Notes: a model not told the origin generated them from the letters alone. A stretch of 64,000 bases of DNA from Phycisphaerales bacterium (GCA_022072615.1 JAJVHS010000042.1:19658-83657); one strand, 5' to 3'. Numbered from the stretch's first letter, positions 34,695-44,592 are shown. Numbers and translations: made by a program.

Positions 34695-35162
34695 ATGATG
34701 TCACCGGTGAACCGGGTCACGCTCATTTACACGCTGCTGGCGCTCGCGGCGTCGGTCATGATCGGCCGTGCGTGGGCAGGGCCCCGTGCCGACGCGGTCG
34801 CGCCCCCACCGATGGCCGACGGCTGCTGCGGGCCCTCGGGCTGCTGCTGCTGCGATTCATCCGGCGGCGCCCCCTGCGGCGACGACGGCGAGCTGTCGGC
34901 GGAAGCAGCGTGCAAGGTTCAGTTGACGTGCGGTTTGTGCGAGTGCGACGGCGGACCGCACGAGGATCCCGCGCCCGTGCCATGTCCGGCGCCACGCGTC
35001 AAGTGCCCGCTCGCGCCGATACGAGCCGCGGATTCGATCTGGTGGGCCGAGCAGTTCTTCAACCGAGCCGTGACCGGCGGAAGGATTGATCCGCTGGCTG
35101 CTCGGCTGGCCGAGCGACCTCCCGAGCCGTTGCTCGAAGTCCTGTGTACCCGGCTGGTCTAG
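34695..35162 (+). CDS. Exported cysteine-rich protein of unknown function
   Basis: MMSPVNRVTLIYTLLALAASVMIGRAWAGP...DGCCGPSGCCCCDSSGGAPCG...CKVQLTCGLCECDGG...PCPAPRVKCP. Confidence 0.6.
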   Translation: MMSPVNRVTLIYTLLALAASVMIGRAWAGPRADAVAPPPMADGCCGPSGCCCCDSSGGAPCGDDGELSAEAACKVQLTCGLCECDGGPHEDPAPVPCPAPRVKCPLAPIRAADSIWWAEQFFNRAVTGGRIDPLAARLAERPPEPLLEVLCTRLV

Positions 35163-35292
35163 ACCGCGGAAGACCGACGGCCGCTCGCGCCCCTTTGGTG
35201 GCGAGCGAAATCCATCCAGTCTGAACTGCGCCGGTTGTCTTCCATCCCTCGACACACGCCGAGCGATGCTCGGCCGTATACAGGAACTGATC

Positions 35293-35667
35293 ATGAACAT
35301 TGTCTGGGCCTTTCTGGCCTCGCTGTCGTTGGTTGCCATCTCGGGGTGCGCCGCGTCCAAGGGCGCGTCCGAGGAGAACGCCGTCGTGCACACGGTGAGC
35401 GCCGAGGAGAAAGCGGCGACGCAGAGCAGGACGCCCATCAAGGCCGATTCCGCGGTTCTCTACGTCAACGGGCTGGGCTGCCCGCTATGCGCCACCAACA
35501 TCGACAAGCAGTTGCTGCGGGTGGATGGCGTCGAAACGGCGACCGTCAATCTGGGCGACGGCACCGTGGTGATCACGCTGGCCGGCAAGGCCAGGCCTTC
35601 GCCGTACGACCTGTCGGAGTCGGTGCTCGACGCAGGTTTCACACTGATGAAGATCGAGACCCGCTAA
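35293..35667 (+). CDS. Lipoprotein with heavy-metal-associated (HMA) domain
   Basis: MNIVWAFLASLSLVAISGCAASKG lipobox; VLYVNGLGCPLCATNIDKQLLRVDGVETATVNLGDGTVVITLAGKARPSPYDLSESVLDAGFTL. Confidence 0.8.
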   Translation: MNIVWAFLASLSLVAISGCAASKGASEENAVVHTVSAEEKAATQSRTPIKADSAVLYVNGLGCPLCATNIDKQLLRVDGVETATVNLGDGTVVITLAGKARPSPYDLSESVLDAGFTLMKIETR

Positions 35668-35690
35668 CCCCGCCACCGAGGACGCCATCC

Positions 35691-36536
35691 ATGAACCGAC
35701 CGACAAGCGCGGCGGTCGCCGCGCTGCTGTTGCCCGCTGGCGTCGCCAGCGCCCAGGAAGCCATGTACACCGAGGCCGCGACGATGCCCTCACCCGGTAC
35801 CGTCGTGGTTCGCGAGCAGCTCCACTACACGAAGTTTGGGTACCACCCCGAGCGAGGAACCAGGACCACCGAGGAGATCGAGTGGGAGTCGATGGTCTAT
35901 GTGGGCGTGGCCCGAGCTTGGTCGCTCCGACTGACGCTGCCGGCGGTCTGGCGGACCGACGAGTTCCCCGACTCCACGGGCAGGGAGAACGACTCGGACC
36001 ACGGCGTCGAGGATTTCGACCTGCAGTTCAAGTGGCGGGTGTACCAGTCCGACACCGGCGGCGTCAACACGTTCCGCGCGGCGCTGCTCGGCGGCGCCGA
36101 GATCGCCAGCGGCGACGACAGCGACTTCTCGAGCAAAAGCGTCAACCCGTACATCGGTGGCGTCGTGACGAAGGTGTCGGGCAGGCACGGCTTCAACCAG
36201 GACCTGATCTACCAGTTCAACACCGGCGGCGACAAAGCGGACAATTTCGGCGGCGGAGGACCGGATGATGCGCTGTACTTCAACTCGGCGTACCTGTACC
36301 GGATCGCGCCGGCTCAGTACACGGCGGATTCCACCGGCGCGTGGTACGTGACGGCCGAGATGAACGGCCTGTACGAGACCGGCGGCGACACCGAGCTGCG
36401 CTTCGCGCCAGGCCTCATGTACGAGGGGCGCACGTTCGGCTTTGAGATCATGGCCCAGCTCCCGCTGTGGCACGATCTGGACGAGCGTGCTGAGCTCGAC
36501 CTGTCGATCGGGGTGGGAATCCGGCTCCTTTTCTAG
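35691..36536 (+). CDS. Putative outer-membrane beta-barrel protein of unknown function
   Basis: Signal peptide MNRPTSAAVAALLLPAGVASAQ; alternating pattern; ends in aromatic/Leu (GVGIRLLF). Confidence 0.6.
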   Translation: MNRPTSAAVAALLLPAGVASAQEAMYTEAATMPSPGTVVVREQLHYTKFGYHPERGTRTTEEIEWESMVYVGVARAWSLRLTLPAVWRTDEFPDSTGRENDSDHGVEDFDLQFKWRVYQSDTGGVNTFRAALLGGAEIASGDDSDFSSKSVNPYIGGVVTKVSGRHGFNQDLIYQFNTGGDKADNFGGGGPDDALYFNSAYLYRIAPAQYTADSTGAWYVTAEMNGLYETGGDTELRFAPGLMYEGRTFGFEIMAQLPLWHDLDERAELDLSIGVGIRLLF

Positions 36537-37438
36537 CGGGCCCCGGGCCGGCGGAAGAGCACCGCGAACTGGAGCGCGGTCGCGATCGCGGTCATGGCGA
36601 AGATCACGACGCCGATGGCCGCCGCGTAGCCCAGGCGGCTCTGCTGAAACTCCCGGAACACCGACAGGTTCAGGACGACGGTCGCGTTGGTCTCGGTGCC
36701 GCTGGTCATGGCCCAGATGATGTCGAAGACCTGCAGCGCTCCGATGACGCCGGTGACCAGCAGGAACGCCGTCATCGGTGCCACCTGCGGCCAGGTGATG
36801 TGACGCAGCACGCGCCAGCGGGAGGCCCCGTCCACCTGCGCGGCCTCGTACAGGTTCTCGCTGATGTTCTGCAGCGCGGCCAGGTACAGGACCATGCAGA
36901 ACCCGACTGACCGCCACACCTGCACCGCGATCACCGACACCATCGGCCATTCCAGCCACGCCAGCCATGCTCGGCCCCCGAATGTGAGCACCGGGCCGCC
37001 CTGGAGGAAGTCCGGCGGGTCGATCGAAACCGCCCGCAGCAGACCCGGAACCAGCCCGCCGTGCGGGTCGAGCATCCACCGCCAGACAAAACCGATGGCG
37101 ACGATCGAGACGACCGTGGGAAGGAAGAGCGCCGTGCGCACGACCGTCTTGCCCGCAAACCACCGGGCGTGCACCGCGACCGAGAGCAGGAAGCCGGCGA
37201 TGACCGTCAGCGGGACCGTGCCGACGGTGAACACCAGCGTGTTTCGCACCGCCGGGGTGAATCGCGGGTCGTCGACGAGGCCGCGGAAATTCGATAAGCC
37301 GACAAAACGCGGCGGACCCGACCCGGACCAGTGAAAGAGGCTCAGGCCCAGGCCGAGCACCGTGGGAAGCAGCGTAAAGACAAAGAGCACCGCGAGGGGG
37401 AAGGCAAGGAAGAGATAGGCATTGCGCCGCCCGGGCAT
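36533..37438 (-). CDS. ABC-type sugar transport permease, MalF/UgpA type
   Basis: MPGRRNAYLFLAFPLAVLFVFTLLPTVLGLGLSLFHWSG; NISENLYEAAQVDGASRWRVLRHITWPQVAPMTAFLLVTGVIGALQVFDIIWAMT (EAA loop). Confidence 0.88.
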   Translation of the reverse strand: MPGRRNAYLFLAFPLAVLFVFTLLPTVLGLGLSLFHWSGSGPPRFVGLSNFRGLVDDPRFTPAVRNTLVFTVGTVPLTVIAGFLLSVAVHARWFAGKTVVRTALFLPTVVSIVAIGFVWRWMLDPHGGLVPGLLRAVSIDPPDFLQGGPVLTFGGRAWLAWLEWPMVSVIAVQVWRSVGFCMVLYLAALQNISENLYEAAQVDGASRWRVLRHITWPQVAPMTAFLLVTGVIGALQVFDIIWAMTSGTETNATVVLNLSVFREFQQSRLGYAAAIGVVIFAMTAIATALQFAVLFRRPGAR

Positions 37439-37494
37439 GGTCCTGCGAGTGTACCGGCACCGCCGGCCGGGAGGCACGTGCCCGGCGCGAGCGA

Positions 37495-38106
37495 TCACCG
37501 CGCCGGGGCGTGCATGGCGAGCTTGTCCTGCAGGCGCTGCTTCACCGCGGGCCATTCTGAATCGATGATGCTGTAGAACACCGAGTCGCGGATGTAGCCG
37601 TCCCACATGATGCGGTGGCGCCTGAAGACGCCCTCTTTCACGCCGCCGATCCTCTCGATCGCGGCCTGGGAAGCGAGGTTGCGCAGGTCACACCGCAGTT
37701 GCACGCGGATGCAGCCCATCGTCTCGAAGGCGTACCCCAGCAGCAGCAGCTTGCACTCGGTGTTGATCGACGTGCGCTGCACGCGGCGCGAGTACCACGT
37801 CCAGCCGATCTCGAGGGCCCGGTTGGCGGGGTTGATCTCGAGGTAGCGGGTGGACCCGCACGGGCGGCCGGAAGAAAGGTCGATGACCGCGAAGGGATAC
37901 GCGGCGGGGTCCTTGAGGGCGGCGTCGGTCACCGCTCGCATCTGGTCGACCGTGGTCGGGGTCGCGGCCGGCATGTACCGCCACAGCAGCGGATCATCCA
38001 CGGCCTCGAGCAGACCTTGCGTGTGATCAACGGTGAGCCGTTCCAGTCGTGTTCGCCCGCCCGGGAGTTGCAACCCCGGCGCGAGCCCCTCGGTAGACAT
38101 TGCCAT
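37495..38106 (-). CDS. GNAT-family N-acetyltransferase
   Basis: RLERLTVDHTQGLLEAVDDPLLWRYMPA; YLEINPANRALEIGWTWYSRRVQRTSINTECKLLLLGYAFETMGCIRVQLRCDLRNLASQAAIERIGGVKEGVFRRHRI. Confidence 0.85.
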   Translation of the reverse strand: MAMSTEGLAPGLQLPGGRTRLERLTVDHTQGLLEAVDDPLLWRYMPAATPTTVDQMRAVTDAALKDPAAYPFAVIDLSSGRPCGSTRYLEINPANRALEIGWTWYSRRVQRTSINTECKLLLLGYAFETMGCIRVQLRCDLRNLASQAAIERIGGVKEGVFRRHRIMWDGYIRDSVFYSIIDSEWPAVKQRLQDKLAMHAPAR

Positions 38107-38153
38107 TCAGTATGCTACGTCCAAGTGGCCCATCGCCCGGTGACCCAGGAGTC

Positions 38154-39005
38154 ATGACTCACGCGCCAGTTCCAAGGGTCTGCTGCATCTGCGGCTCGGA
38201 CGCCGGAAGCACGCCGGCGTCGCGCGATGCCGGCGGGCAGGTGGTGTGCGTGCGTTGCAGCGCCCAGGGCCGTCGTCCGGCCCGACCGCAGGCCGCGCCC
38301 GTGGCGGCGGATGACGGCCCGGTGGAGGTCGAGGGGCTGACGCCGGAGCAGCTCGCAAGCCTTCAGAAGGCGGTGGAATCCCCGGTTCCGGCCCCCGCGA
38401 TCCACCCGGCCGAGATGATCGCGACCAGCCGCAAGGCGGCTCGGTGCGCGGCGTGCGGGCATGACATTTCGACAACGGAGGGTGAGGTATGTCCCAAGTG
38501 CGGGAACCTGAGCCGACCGCGCTCGTCGCAGGCCCAGACGGCGGCCGCCAATGCGCGGCAGTACGCGGCGGACGATCGTGTTCGGAACCGGCGGACCATT
38601 GTGTACGCGTCCGCGGGGCTGGCGGTGACCGTCGGGCTGAGGCTTGCCCAGCGGAGCCCGGAGCTGCTCCTTGAGGACGCTCGGTACCTGGTGGTCGGGT
38701 CCGCGTGCGGGATGGCGGTGTACTACCTCTGCTGCCTGATTTTTATCGGGTTTGACCAGCCGCTGTGGGTGCAGCTTCTGCGGCTTCTCTCGGTATACCT
38801 GGTGCTCCTGGCGGTGCTGGGGGTCATCGTGGCGCTGCCGATGTCCGCCTGCATGACGCTGATCATCGCGCCGGCGGTCTTGGTGGTGCTGTATGTCATG
38901 CTGCTGAAGCGGGAGCTGGAGCTTGACCAGCTCGACGCCGGCATCGTGGGAATAGTGTCGGGGGCGGCGGCGTTTGGGGGTATTGTCGCGTCCTATTACG
39001 TGTGA
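38154..39005 (+). CDS. Zinc-ribbon membrane protein (paralog 1)
   Basis: CCICGSDAGSTPASRDAGGQVVCVRC; CAACGHDISTTEGEVCPKCG; C-terminal TM segments. Confidence 0.65.
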   Translation: MTHAPVPRVCCICGSDAGSTPASRDAGGQVVCVRCSAQGRRPARPQAAPVAADDGPVEVEGLTPEQLASLQKAVESPVPAPAIHPAEMIATSRKAARCAACGHDISTTEGEVCPKCGNLSRPRSSQAQTAAANARQYAADDRVRNRRTIVYASAGLAVTVGLRLAQRSPELLLEDARYLVVGSACGMAVYYLCCLIFIGFDQPLWVQLLRLLSVYLVLLAVLGVIVALPMSACMTLIIAPAVLVVLYVMLLKRELELDQLDAGIVGIVSGAAAFGGIVASYYV

Positions 39006-39045
39006 CGCACATGGCCGCGGTCCGCACCGTGGGGGAGGGGTTGAC

Positions 39046-39942
39046 ATGGCCGAGTCGGTGCCGGCGGGCAAGATCTGCATCGTCTGCAAGCAGGATTGTT
39101 CCAGGAAGCCGCGCACGAAGGACGCGCACGGGCGGTACATCTGCGGCCCGTGCGAGTCGGCCGCCGTCGCCCGGCGAAAGTCGCCGCAGACGGGGGTCGG
39201 CGAGGCTCCGCGGACTGCGGCGCCGGCGGTCGAGGAAGACGAGCCGTTCGAGCTCGAGGGCTTTGATCCGGCCGCGATGCAGGACCTGCTGAAGGTCGAG
39301 GCCGGCGCGGCCCCGGTCGGCCCGCCGCCGACCCTGACATTCGAGGAGCCGACCTCCGCCGACGTGGCGGAGCAGGGGCGCAAGTGCCCGAAGTGCGGTT
39401 ACAACCTCCGGGGCCTGAAGGGCCGGACGTGCCCGGAATGCGGGGCGGAGGCCAGGTATAAGTCCGGGCGGACGCACGCGATGGAGTCGATCGAGGAGGA
39501 GCGGCGCACCACGGTCCGGATGGCATACATCCGCCCGATCTCCCTCGCCGTGGGGGGAGTCATCGCGTTGGCGGTGATCCGCGGCGCCCAGGGCCGGGGA
39601 GAGGACCTGCCGGGCGAACTCGTGCTGCTTGGGATCCGAGTCCCGGTCGGGATCGTGGCGTACCTGATCTGCTGCGCGACGTTCCTGGGCTTCAACGCTC
39701 CGGTGCACCTGACGGCGCTGCGTCTGGCGGGGGTTTACGCCGTCATGGCGGCCCTGTGGGCGCTGGTGAGCGGGTTTCCGATCGGGCTTTTCCGGCTCGC
39801 GCTGCTGGCGGTGTACATCATCCTGCTGATGACCGAGCTCGAGCTTGACCGCGGGGACGCGATCATCATGGCGCTGCTGACGGGGGGCGTTTCCATCGGG
39901 ATCACCATCCTGATCGTCGTGATGTTCCCCGGGCTGTTCTGA
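39046..39942 (+). CDS. Zinc-ribbon membrane protein (paralog 2)
   Basis: CIVCKQDCSRKPRTKDAHGRYICGPC; CPKCGYNLRGLKGRTCPECG; same architecture as preceding gene. Confidence 0.65.
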   Translation: MAESVPAGKICIVCKQDCSRKPRTKDAHGRYICGPCESAAVARRKSPQTGVGEAPRTAAPAVEEDEPFELEGFDPAAMQDLLKVEAGAAPVGPPPTLTFEEPTSADVAEQGRKCPKCGYNLRGLKGRTCPECGAEARYKSGRTHAMESIEEERRTTVRMAYIRPISLAVGGVIALAVIRGAQGRGEDLPGELVLLGIRVPVGIVAYLICCATFLGFNAPVHLTALRLAGVYAVMAALWALVSGFPIGLFRLALLAVYIILLMTELELDRGDAIIMALLTGGVSIGITILIVVMFPGLF

Positions 39943-40134
39943 CGCACCCAGGGGGAACTTGCCCCCCGGGGACTTCCGTTTCAGACGGAACAGACGGAAC
40001 GACCGTTCGAGCGGGCCGTGGTCGCCTTTGCATGCTCACAAGTCATTCAAGGTCCGGGCCGATGACCTGTTCGCACCGACAGGGCTGTCGGTCACGCGAG
40101 CCTTCGCTCGTGTGCAAGCGAGCAGGGAGGCCGC

Positions 40135-40386
40135 ATGGGGCCGTCAAACAAGGCGTATAACGAGGTCAAGGCAATTCTGGGCAAGCTCGATCGGTCGATC
40201 GATGATGCTCGAAAGCGTCGCCTGGACACGGGCCCGCGTTCGGTCGCCCCGACGCCGGTTTCGCCGACGTCGATCACCGCCACGCCCTCGACGCTGCTGG
40301 GCTCCGCCTCGGCGACCCCGCCGGTTCCCACTCGCCCGACGTCGGTGTTCGGGCGCGCTCAGCCGCTGCGTCCGTCAGGGAACTGA
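40135..40386 (+). CDS. Small Pro/Thr/Ser-rich protein of unknown function
   Basis: MGPSNKAYNEVKAILGKLDRSIDDARKRRLDTG... ORF overlapping the 3' end of the convergent MFS gene. Confidence 0.35.
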   Translation: MGPSNKAYNEVKAILGKLDRSIDDARKRRLDTGPRSVAPTPVSPTSITATPSTLLGSASATPPVPTRPTSVFGRAQPLRPSGN

Positions 40387-41628
40387 CGGGCGGGGCCGGA
40401 GCGTCGGCAGCAGCGCCAGGCCGAGCGCCGCCGCGACGCCGAGCGCTGCCGGCACCCAGAACGCGGCCTGCGGGGACACCTGATCCCACAGCAGCCCGCC
40501 GATCACGGATGCGGGAAACAACCCGACTCCCTGCAAGGTGCCGTGAAGACCCAGAAGGGTCGCTCGAAGTTCGCTCGGCGCAAGATCGCTCACCAGCGCC
40601 TTCTCCACCCCATCTGTCAGCGCCGGAAAGAGCCCGTAGATCCCGAAGAGCAGCCAGCACGCCCAGGGCGCGGTGTTCACCGCGAAGCCGGCGTAGACGG
40701 CGGCGTACAGCGCGTATCCGGCCACGAGCACGCGCTTGCGGCCGATGCGGTCGCTCAGCCGTCCGAACGGGTATGACCCGGCCGCGTACACCAGGTTGTA
40801 CAGGAGGTAGAGGAGGCACACCTGCGCGGCGGCCTGGGTTTGAGACAACCCGCCCGATGAGAGGACCTGCTGGGCTCGGAGCAGCAGGAACTGGTTCGTG
40901 GAACCCGCGAGGGCGAACACGAACGTGATGATGAGAAATAGCTTCAACCGGCCCGGGAGCATCCGCCAGGGCGTCCGCTGTCCCGGCTGAGCCTGCCGCG
41001 GCCGCTGAACGGCCGGCGCTTCCCGCACGAACGCGAGCACCCCAACCGCCAGCGCCGCGGGGACGAGCGAGAGCCAGAGCACCGAGCGGAGGGGTCCCTC
41101 GCCCCCGCCGGTTGCGGAGGTGAGGATAAAGAACGCCGCGAGCACGCCCAGCGCGGCTCCGGCCGTGTCCATCATGCGGTGAAAACCGAACGCATGGCCG
41201 CGGTGCGACGCCGGGGTCGCATCGGCGATCAGCGCGTCGCGCGGGGCCCCGCGGATGCCTTTCCCGAAGCGGTCGGTCACACGCCCGGCAAAGACGGCGA
41301 GGGGGGCGGTCGCGATTGCGAGCAGGAGCTTGCCGAACGTCGAGCACGCGTACCCGGCGACGGCCAGCGGCTTACGCCTGCCGACCCGGTCCGAGACATG
41401 GCCGGCGAGGACTTTCGTCAGGGCCGGCACCGACTCGGCGAGGCCCTCGATCACCCCGAGCACGGTCACCGACGCGCCCAGCGACCCGACCACGAGCATC
41501 GGGAGGAGCGGGTAGACCATCTCCGAGCTCAGGTCCGTAAGAAAGCTCGTCGTACCTACCAGGACGAGCGTTCTCGAGATCCCCGGTCGGGATGAGGCCG
41601 GCGCCGGGCCGGCGCTGGGTTGGGCCAT
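40375..41628 (-). CDS. MFS transporter
   Basis: GTTSFLTDLSSEMVYPLLPMLVVGSLGASVTVLGVIEGLAESVPALTKVLAGHVSDRVGRRKPLAVAGY; FGKGIRGAPRDALIAD; PFGRLSDRIGRKRVLVAGY. Confidence 0.9.
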   Translation of the reverse strand: MAQPSAGPAPASSRPGISRTLVLVGTTSFLTDLSSEMVYPLLPMLVVGSLGASVTVLGVIEGLAESVPALTKVLAGHVSDRVGRRKPLAVAGYACSTFGKLLLAIATAPLAVFAGRVTDRFGKGIRGAPRDALIADATPASHRGHAFGFHRMMDTAGAALGVLAAFFILTSATGGGEGPLRSVLWLSLVPAALAVGVLAFVREAPAVQRPRQAQPGQRTPWRMLPGRLKLFLIITFVFALAGSTNQFLLLRAQQVLSSGGLSQTQAAAQVCLLYLLYNLVYAAGSYPFGRLSDRIGRKRVLVAGYALYAAVYAGFAVNTAPWACWLLFGIYGLFPALTDGVEKALVSDLAPSELRATLLGLHGTLQGVGLFPASVIGGLLWDQVSPQAAFWVPAALGVAAALGLALLPTLRPRPSVP

Positions 41629-41760
41629 TCACGCCAGTGTACGACCGGCCGGCGCGTGGAGGAAAGGCCCGGCCTGTTTCATGCGCCCGGATGGTTGCAA
41701 AGTGGGTTGGAAGTTGTCACGATGACGTTCCGCGGGTGTTTGCCACGAGGAGTTCATCCA

Positions 41761-43100
41761 TGAGCAGCCGTTCCATGTTTCCCGTTTCCCGCCGGACGTT
41801 CCTGAAGTCGGCGGCGCTTGCCTCACCAATGCTGGCGATGCCCGCCGCGAGCTGGGCTCGGATCGCCGGTTCGCTCGACCGCATCAACATCGGCATGATC
41901 GGGACCGGCGGGATGGGCACCGCGCACATCGAGAGCCTGCTGCGCAAGAGCCAGGCGGAGAACATCCAGCTCACGATGGTGTGCGACGTGTACCGCAAGC
42001 GGCTGAACAACGCGGTGCGGCTCATCGGCGGCAGCGAGTCCAGCGGCGTGATGGAGTACGAGAAGGTTCTGGACAACAAGGACGTGAACGCGGTCCTGAT
42101 CTCCACGCCGGACCACTGGCACACGAAGATCGCCATCGACGCGATGAACGCCGGCAAGGACGTGTACGTCGAGAAGCCGCTCTCGCACACGATCGAGCAG
42201 GCGCTCGAGTGCCGCGACGCGGTGCACAAGACCGGGCGCGTGCTGCAGGTCGGGCCGCAGCGCACGAGCGAGAACCGCTGGTGGGAGGCGGGCAAGGCGA
42301 TCAAGGCCGGCCGCATCGGTCCGGTGGTCTGGTCGCAGGGGTCGTACTGCCGCAACTCGCGCGAGGGGCAGTTCAACTGGACGATCGACAAGGGCGCCGG
42401 GCCGCAGAACCCGCCGACCAGCGACGGGTACATCGACTGGGACCGGTGGCTGGGCGTGAAGTACAACCTCGCCCCGAAGATCCCCTACAACGAGGATCAC
42501 TTCTTCCGCTTCCGCAAGTATTACGCCTACAACGGCGGCGTGGCGACGGATCTCATGTACCACTGGCTCGCGCCGCTGCTGCTCTCGATCCACGGGCCCG
42601 ACGGCGCCTACCCGCGGCGGGTGATGTCCGGCGGCGGCCAGTACATCGAGAAGGACGGGCGTGACATCGCCGACACCATGCTGCTCACGGCCGACTACGA
42701 CACGCACTCGGTCTTCCTGGCGAGCGTGATGGTCAACGACGTGGGCGTCCCGGAGATGATCCGCGGCCAGAAGGGCCAGTTCGAGCCGACCGGCGACGGC
42801 TGGAGGGTCACCGAGCAGGGCACCTGGAAGCAGGAGTTCCGCGAGGCCAACAAGGACATGCTCAAGGGCGAGGTGCCCAAGGACAAGGCGGCGACGTTCA
42901 ACATCAGCGCTCCGGGCAACAAGGACGGACGCGACCACGAGGAGAACTGGATCGACGCGATGCGCGGCAAGGCCAAGCCCAACTGCAACATCGAGCTCGG
43001 CTGCGCGGTCATGGTCGCGATCAAGATGGGCGTCGAGAGCTACCGCCAGAGCAAGGTCTTCACGTGGGACGCCAAGGCGAAGAAGGCGGTCGGCGCGTAA
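41761..43100 (+). CDS. Gfo/Idh/MocA-family oxidoreductase with Tat-like signal
   Basis: VSRRTFLKSAALASPML; INIGMIGTGGMGTAHIESLL; ISTPDHWHTKIAIDAMNAGKDVYVEKPLSHTIEQAL. Confidence 0.92.
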
Positions 43101-43256
43101 TCGACGTGGCAAGGGTCGGTTCGCGTCGCGGCGCTGGTCGCGAGCGTGAAGGTGGTCTTCGGTCGGTACAGGATCCCAATGGGACCGGTCGGGCCCGATC
43201 CCGGAGTTTGAGACGATCTCGGCGGCCGTCTGTGTGTGCCGCCAGTGGAGCTTCCT

Positions 43257-44588
43257 ATGAACGCAAATCGCACTGGGGTTGCGGGCGTCACGCGGCGGGA
43301 ATTCGTGACTTCCACGGCAGGACTGGCGGCGGGCGCCGCTGTCATGGGCGCGGTGGCCCCGTCGGTGGTTGCTCGGATGGCCAACGTCGCGGGATCGGAT
43401 GAGATCAAGGTGGCGCTGATCGGCTGCGGCGGACGCGGCACCGGGGCCGCGGTGGACTCGCTCGCCTCATCGCCCCGCATCCGCATCTGGGCCATGGCCG
43501 ATGCGTTCGCCGACCGGGTCGAGTCGTGCCACGGCTACCTCTCGGGATCGGACGACCTGTCGGAGGACTTCCGCAAGCGCGTGGATGTCCCGGCGGAGCG
43601 GCGCTTCATCGGCTTCGACGGTTTCAAGCCCGCGATCGATTCGGGCGTGCAGATGGTGATCCTGGCGCAGCCCCCCCACTTCCGCCCGGCCCATTTCGCG
43701 GCCGCGGTGAACGCCGGCAAGCACGTATTCATGGAGAAGCCGGTCGGGGTGGACCCGGTGCAGATCCGGCAGGTCATCGAGGCCGCCGCGGTCGCGGACC
43801 AGAAGAAGCTGGGCGTCGTGACGGGGACGCAGCGCCGCCACGAGCAGTGCTACCTCGAGGCGATGAAGCGGGTGCAGGACGGCGCGATCGGGCGCATCGT
43901 CGGGGCCCGGGTCTACTGGAACCAGGGCGGCCTGTGGAGCCACGATCGCAAGCCGGGGTGGTCGGATCTCGAGTACCAGATGCGCAACTGGCTGTACTAC
44001 ACCTGGCTGTCGGGCGATCACATCGTCGAGCAGCACATCCACAACCTGGACGTGATGAACTGGGCGATGGGCGGGCCGCCGGCGAAGGTCTGGGGGACGG
44101 GCGGCCGGCAGGTCCGGACCGAGGTGCCGCGGTACGGCCACATCTTTGATCACTTCGGCCTCGAATATGAGTATCCCAACGGCGTGGTCGGTCACAGCTG
44201 GTGCCGGCAGATCGACGGGACCAAGGGCGACGTCAAGGAAGTCATCATCGGCACCGACGGCGAGCTGCGGACCACCTCCGGGTACGCGGAGATCGTCGGC
44301 AAGAACCCGTGGAAGTTCGCGGGCAAGCAGGCCAACCCGTACCGTCAGGAGCACGTGGACCTGATCCAGAGCATCGAGGCGGGCAAGCCGCTGAACGAGG
44401 CCAAGCGGACGGCCGAATCGACGCTCACCGCGATCATGGGCCGCATGGCGGCGTACACCGGCCAGGAAGTCACGTGGGAGTTCGTGACCAAGCAATCGCA
44501 GCTCAAGCTCGGGCCCGCGAAGTATGAGCTCGGGGCCGCGATCCCCGTGGACGAGGTGGCCATGCCCGGGCGGACGAAGCTCGTTTGA
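43257..44588 (+). CDS. Gfo/Idh/MocA-family oxidoreductase with Tat-like signal
   Basis: VTRREFVTSTAGLAAGAAVMGA; IKVALIGCGGRGTGAAVDSL; ILAQPPHFRPAHFAAAVNAGKHVFMEKPVGVDPVQIRQVIEAA. Confidence 0.92.
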   Translation: MNANRTGVAGVTRREFVTSTAGLAAGAAVMGAVAPSVVARMANVAGSDEIKVALIGCGGRGTGAAVDSLASSPRIRIWAMADAFADRVESCHGYLSGSDDLSEDFRKRVDVPAERRFIGFDGFKPAIDSGVQMVILAQPPHFRPAHFAAAVNAGKHVFMEKPVGVDPVQIRQVIEAAAVADQKKLGVVTGTQRRHEQCYLEAMKRVQDGAIGRIVGARVYWNQGGLWSHDRKPGWSDLEYQMRNWLYYTWLSGDHIVEQHIHNLDVMNWAMGGPPAKVWGTGGRQVRTEVPRYGHIFDHFGLEYEYPNGVVGHSWCRQIDGTKGDVKEVIIGTDGELRTTSGYAEIVGKNPWKFAGKQANPYRQEHVDLIQSIEAGKPLNEAKRTAESTLTAIMGRMAAYTGQEVTWEFVTKQSQLKLGPAKYELGAAIPVDEVAMPGRTKLV

Positions 44589-44592
44589 GGCA

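Noticed and set aside
39944-39966. G/C hairpin (caggggg...ccccccg) after the second zinc-ribbon paralog as a terminator
   Set aside because: Stem present but no T-tract; not confident enough to list as a terminator.
43240-43256. GCCGCCAGTGGAG just before a start codon, similar to the element's right arm
   Set aside because: No left arm and no GCACGGG suffix; likely chance.
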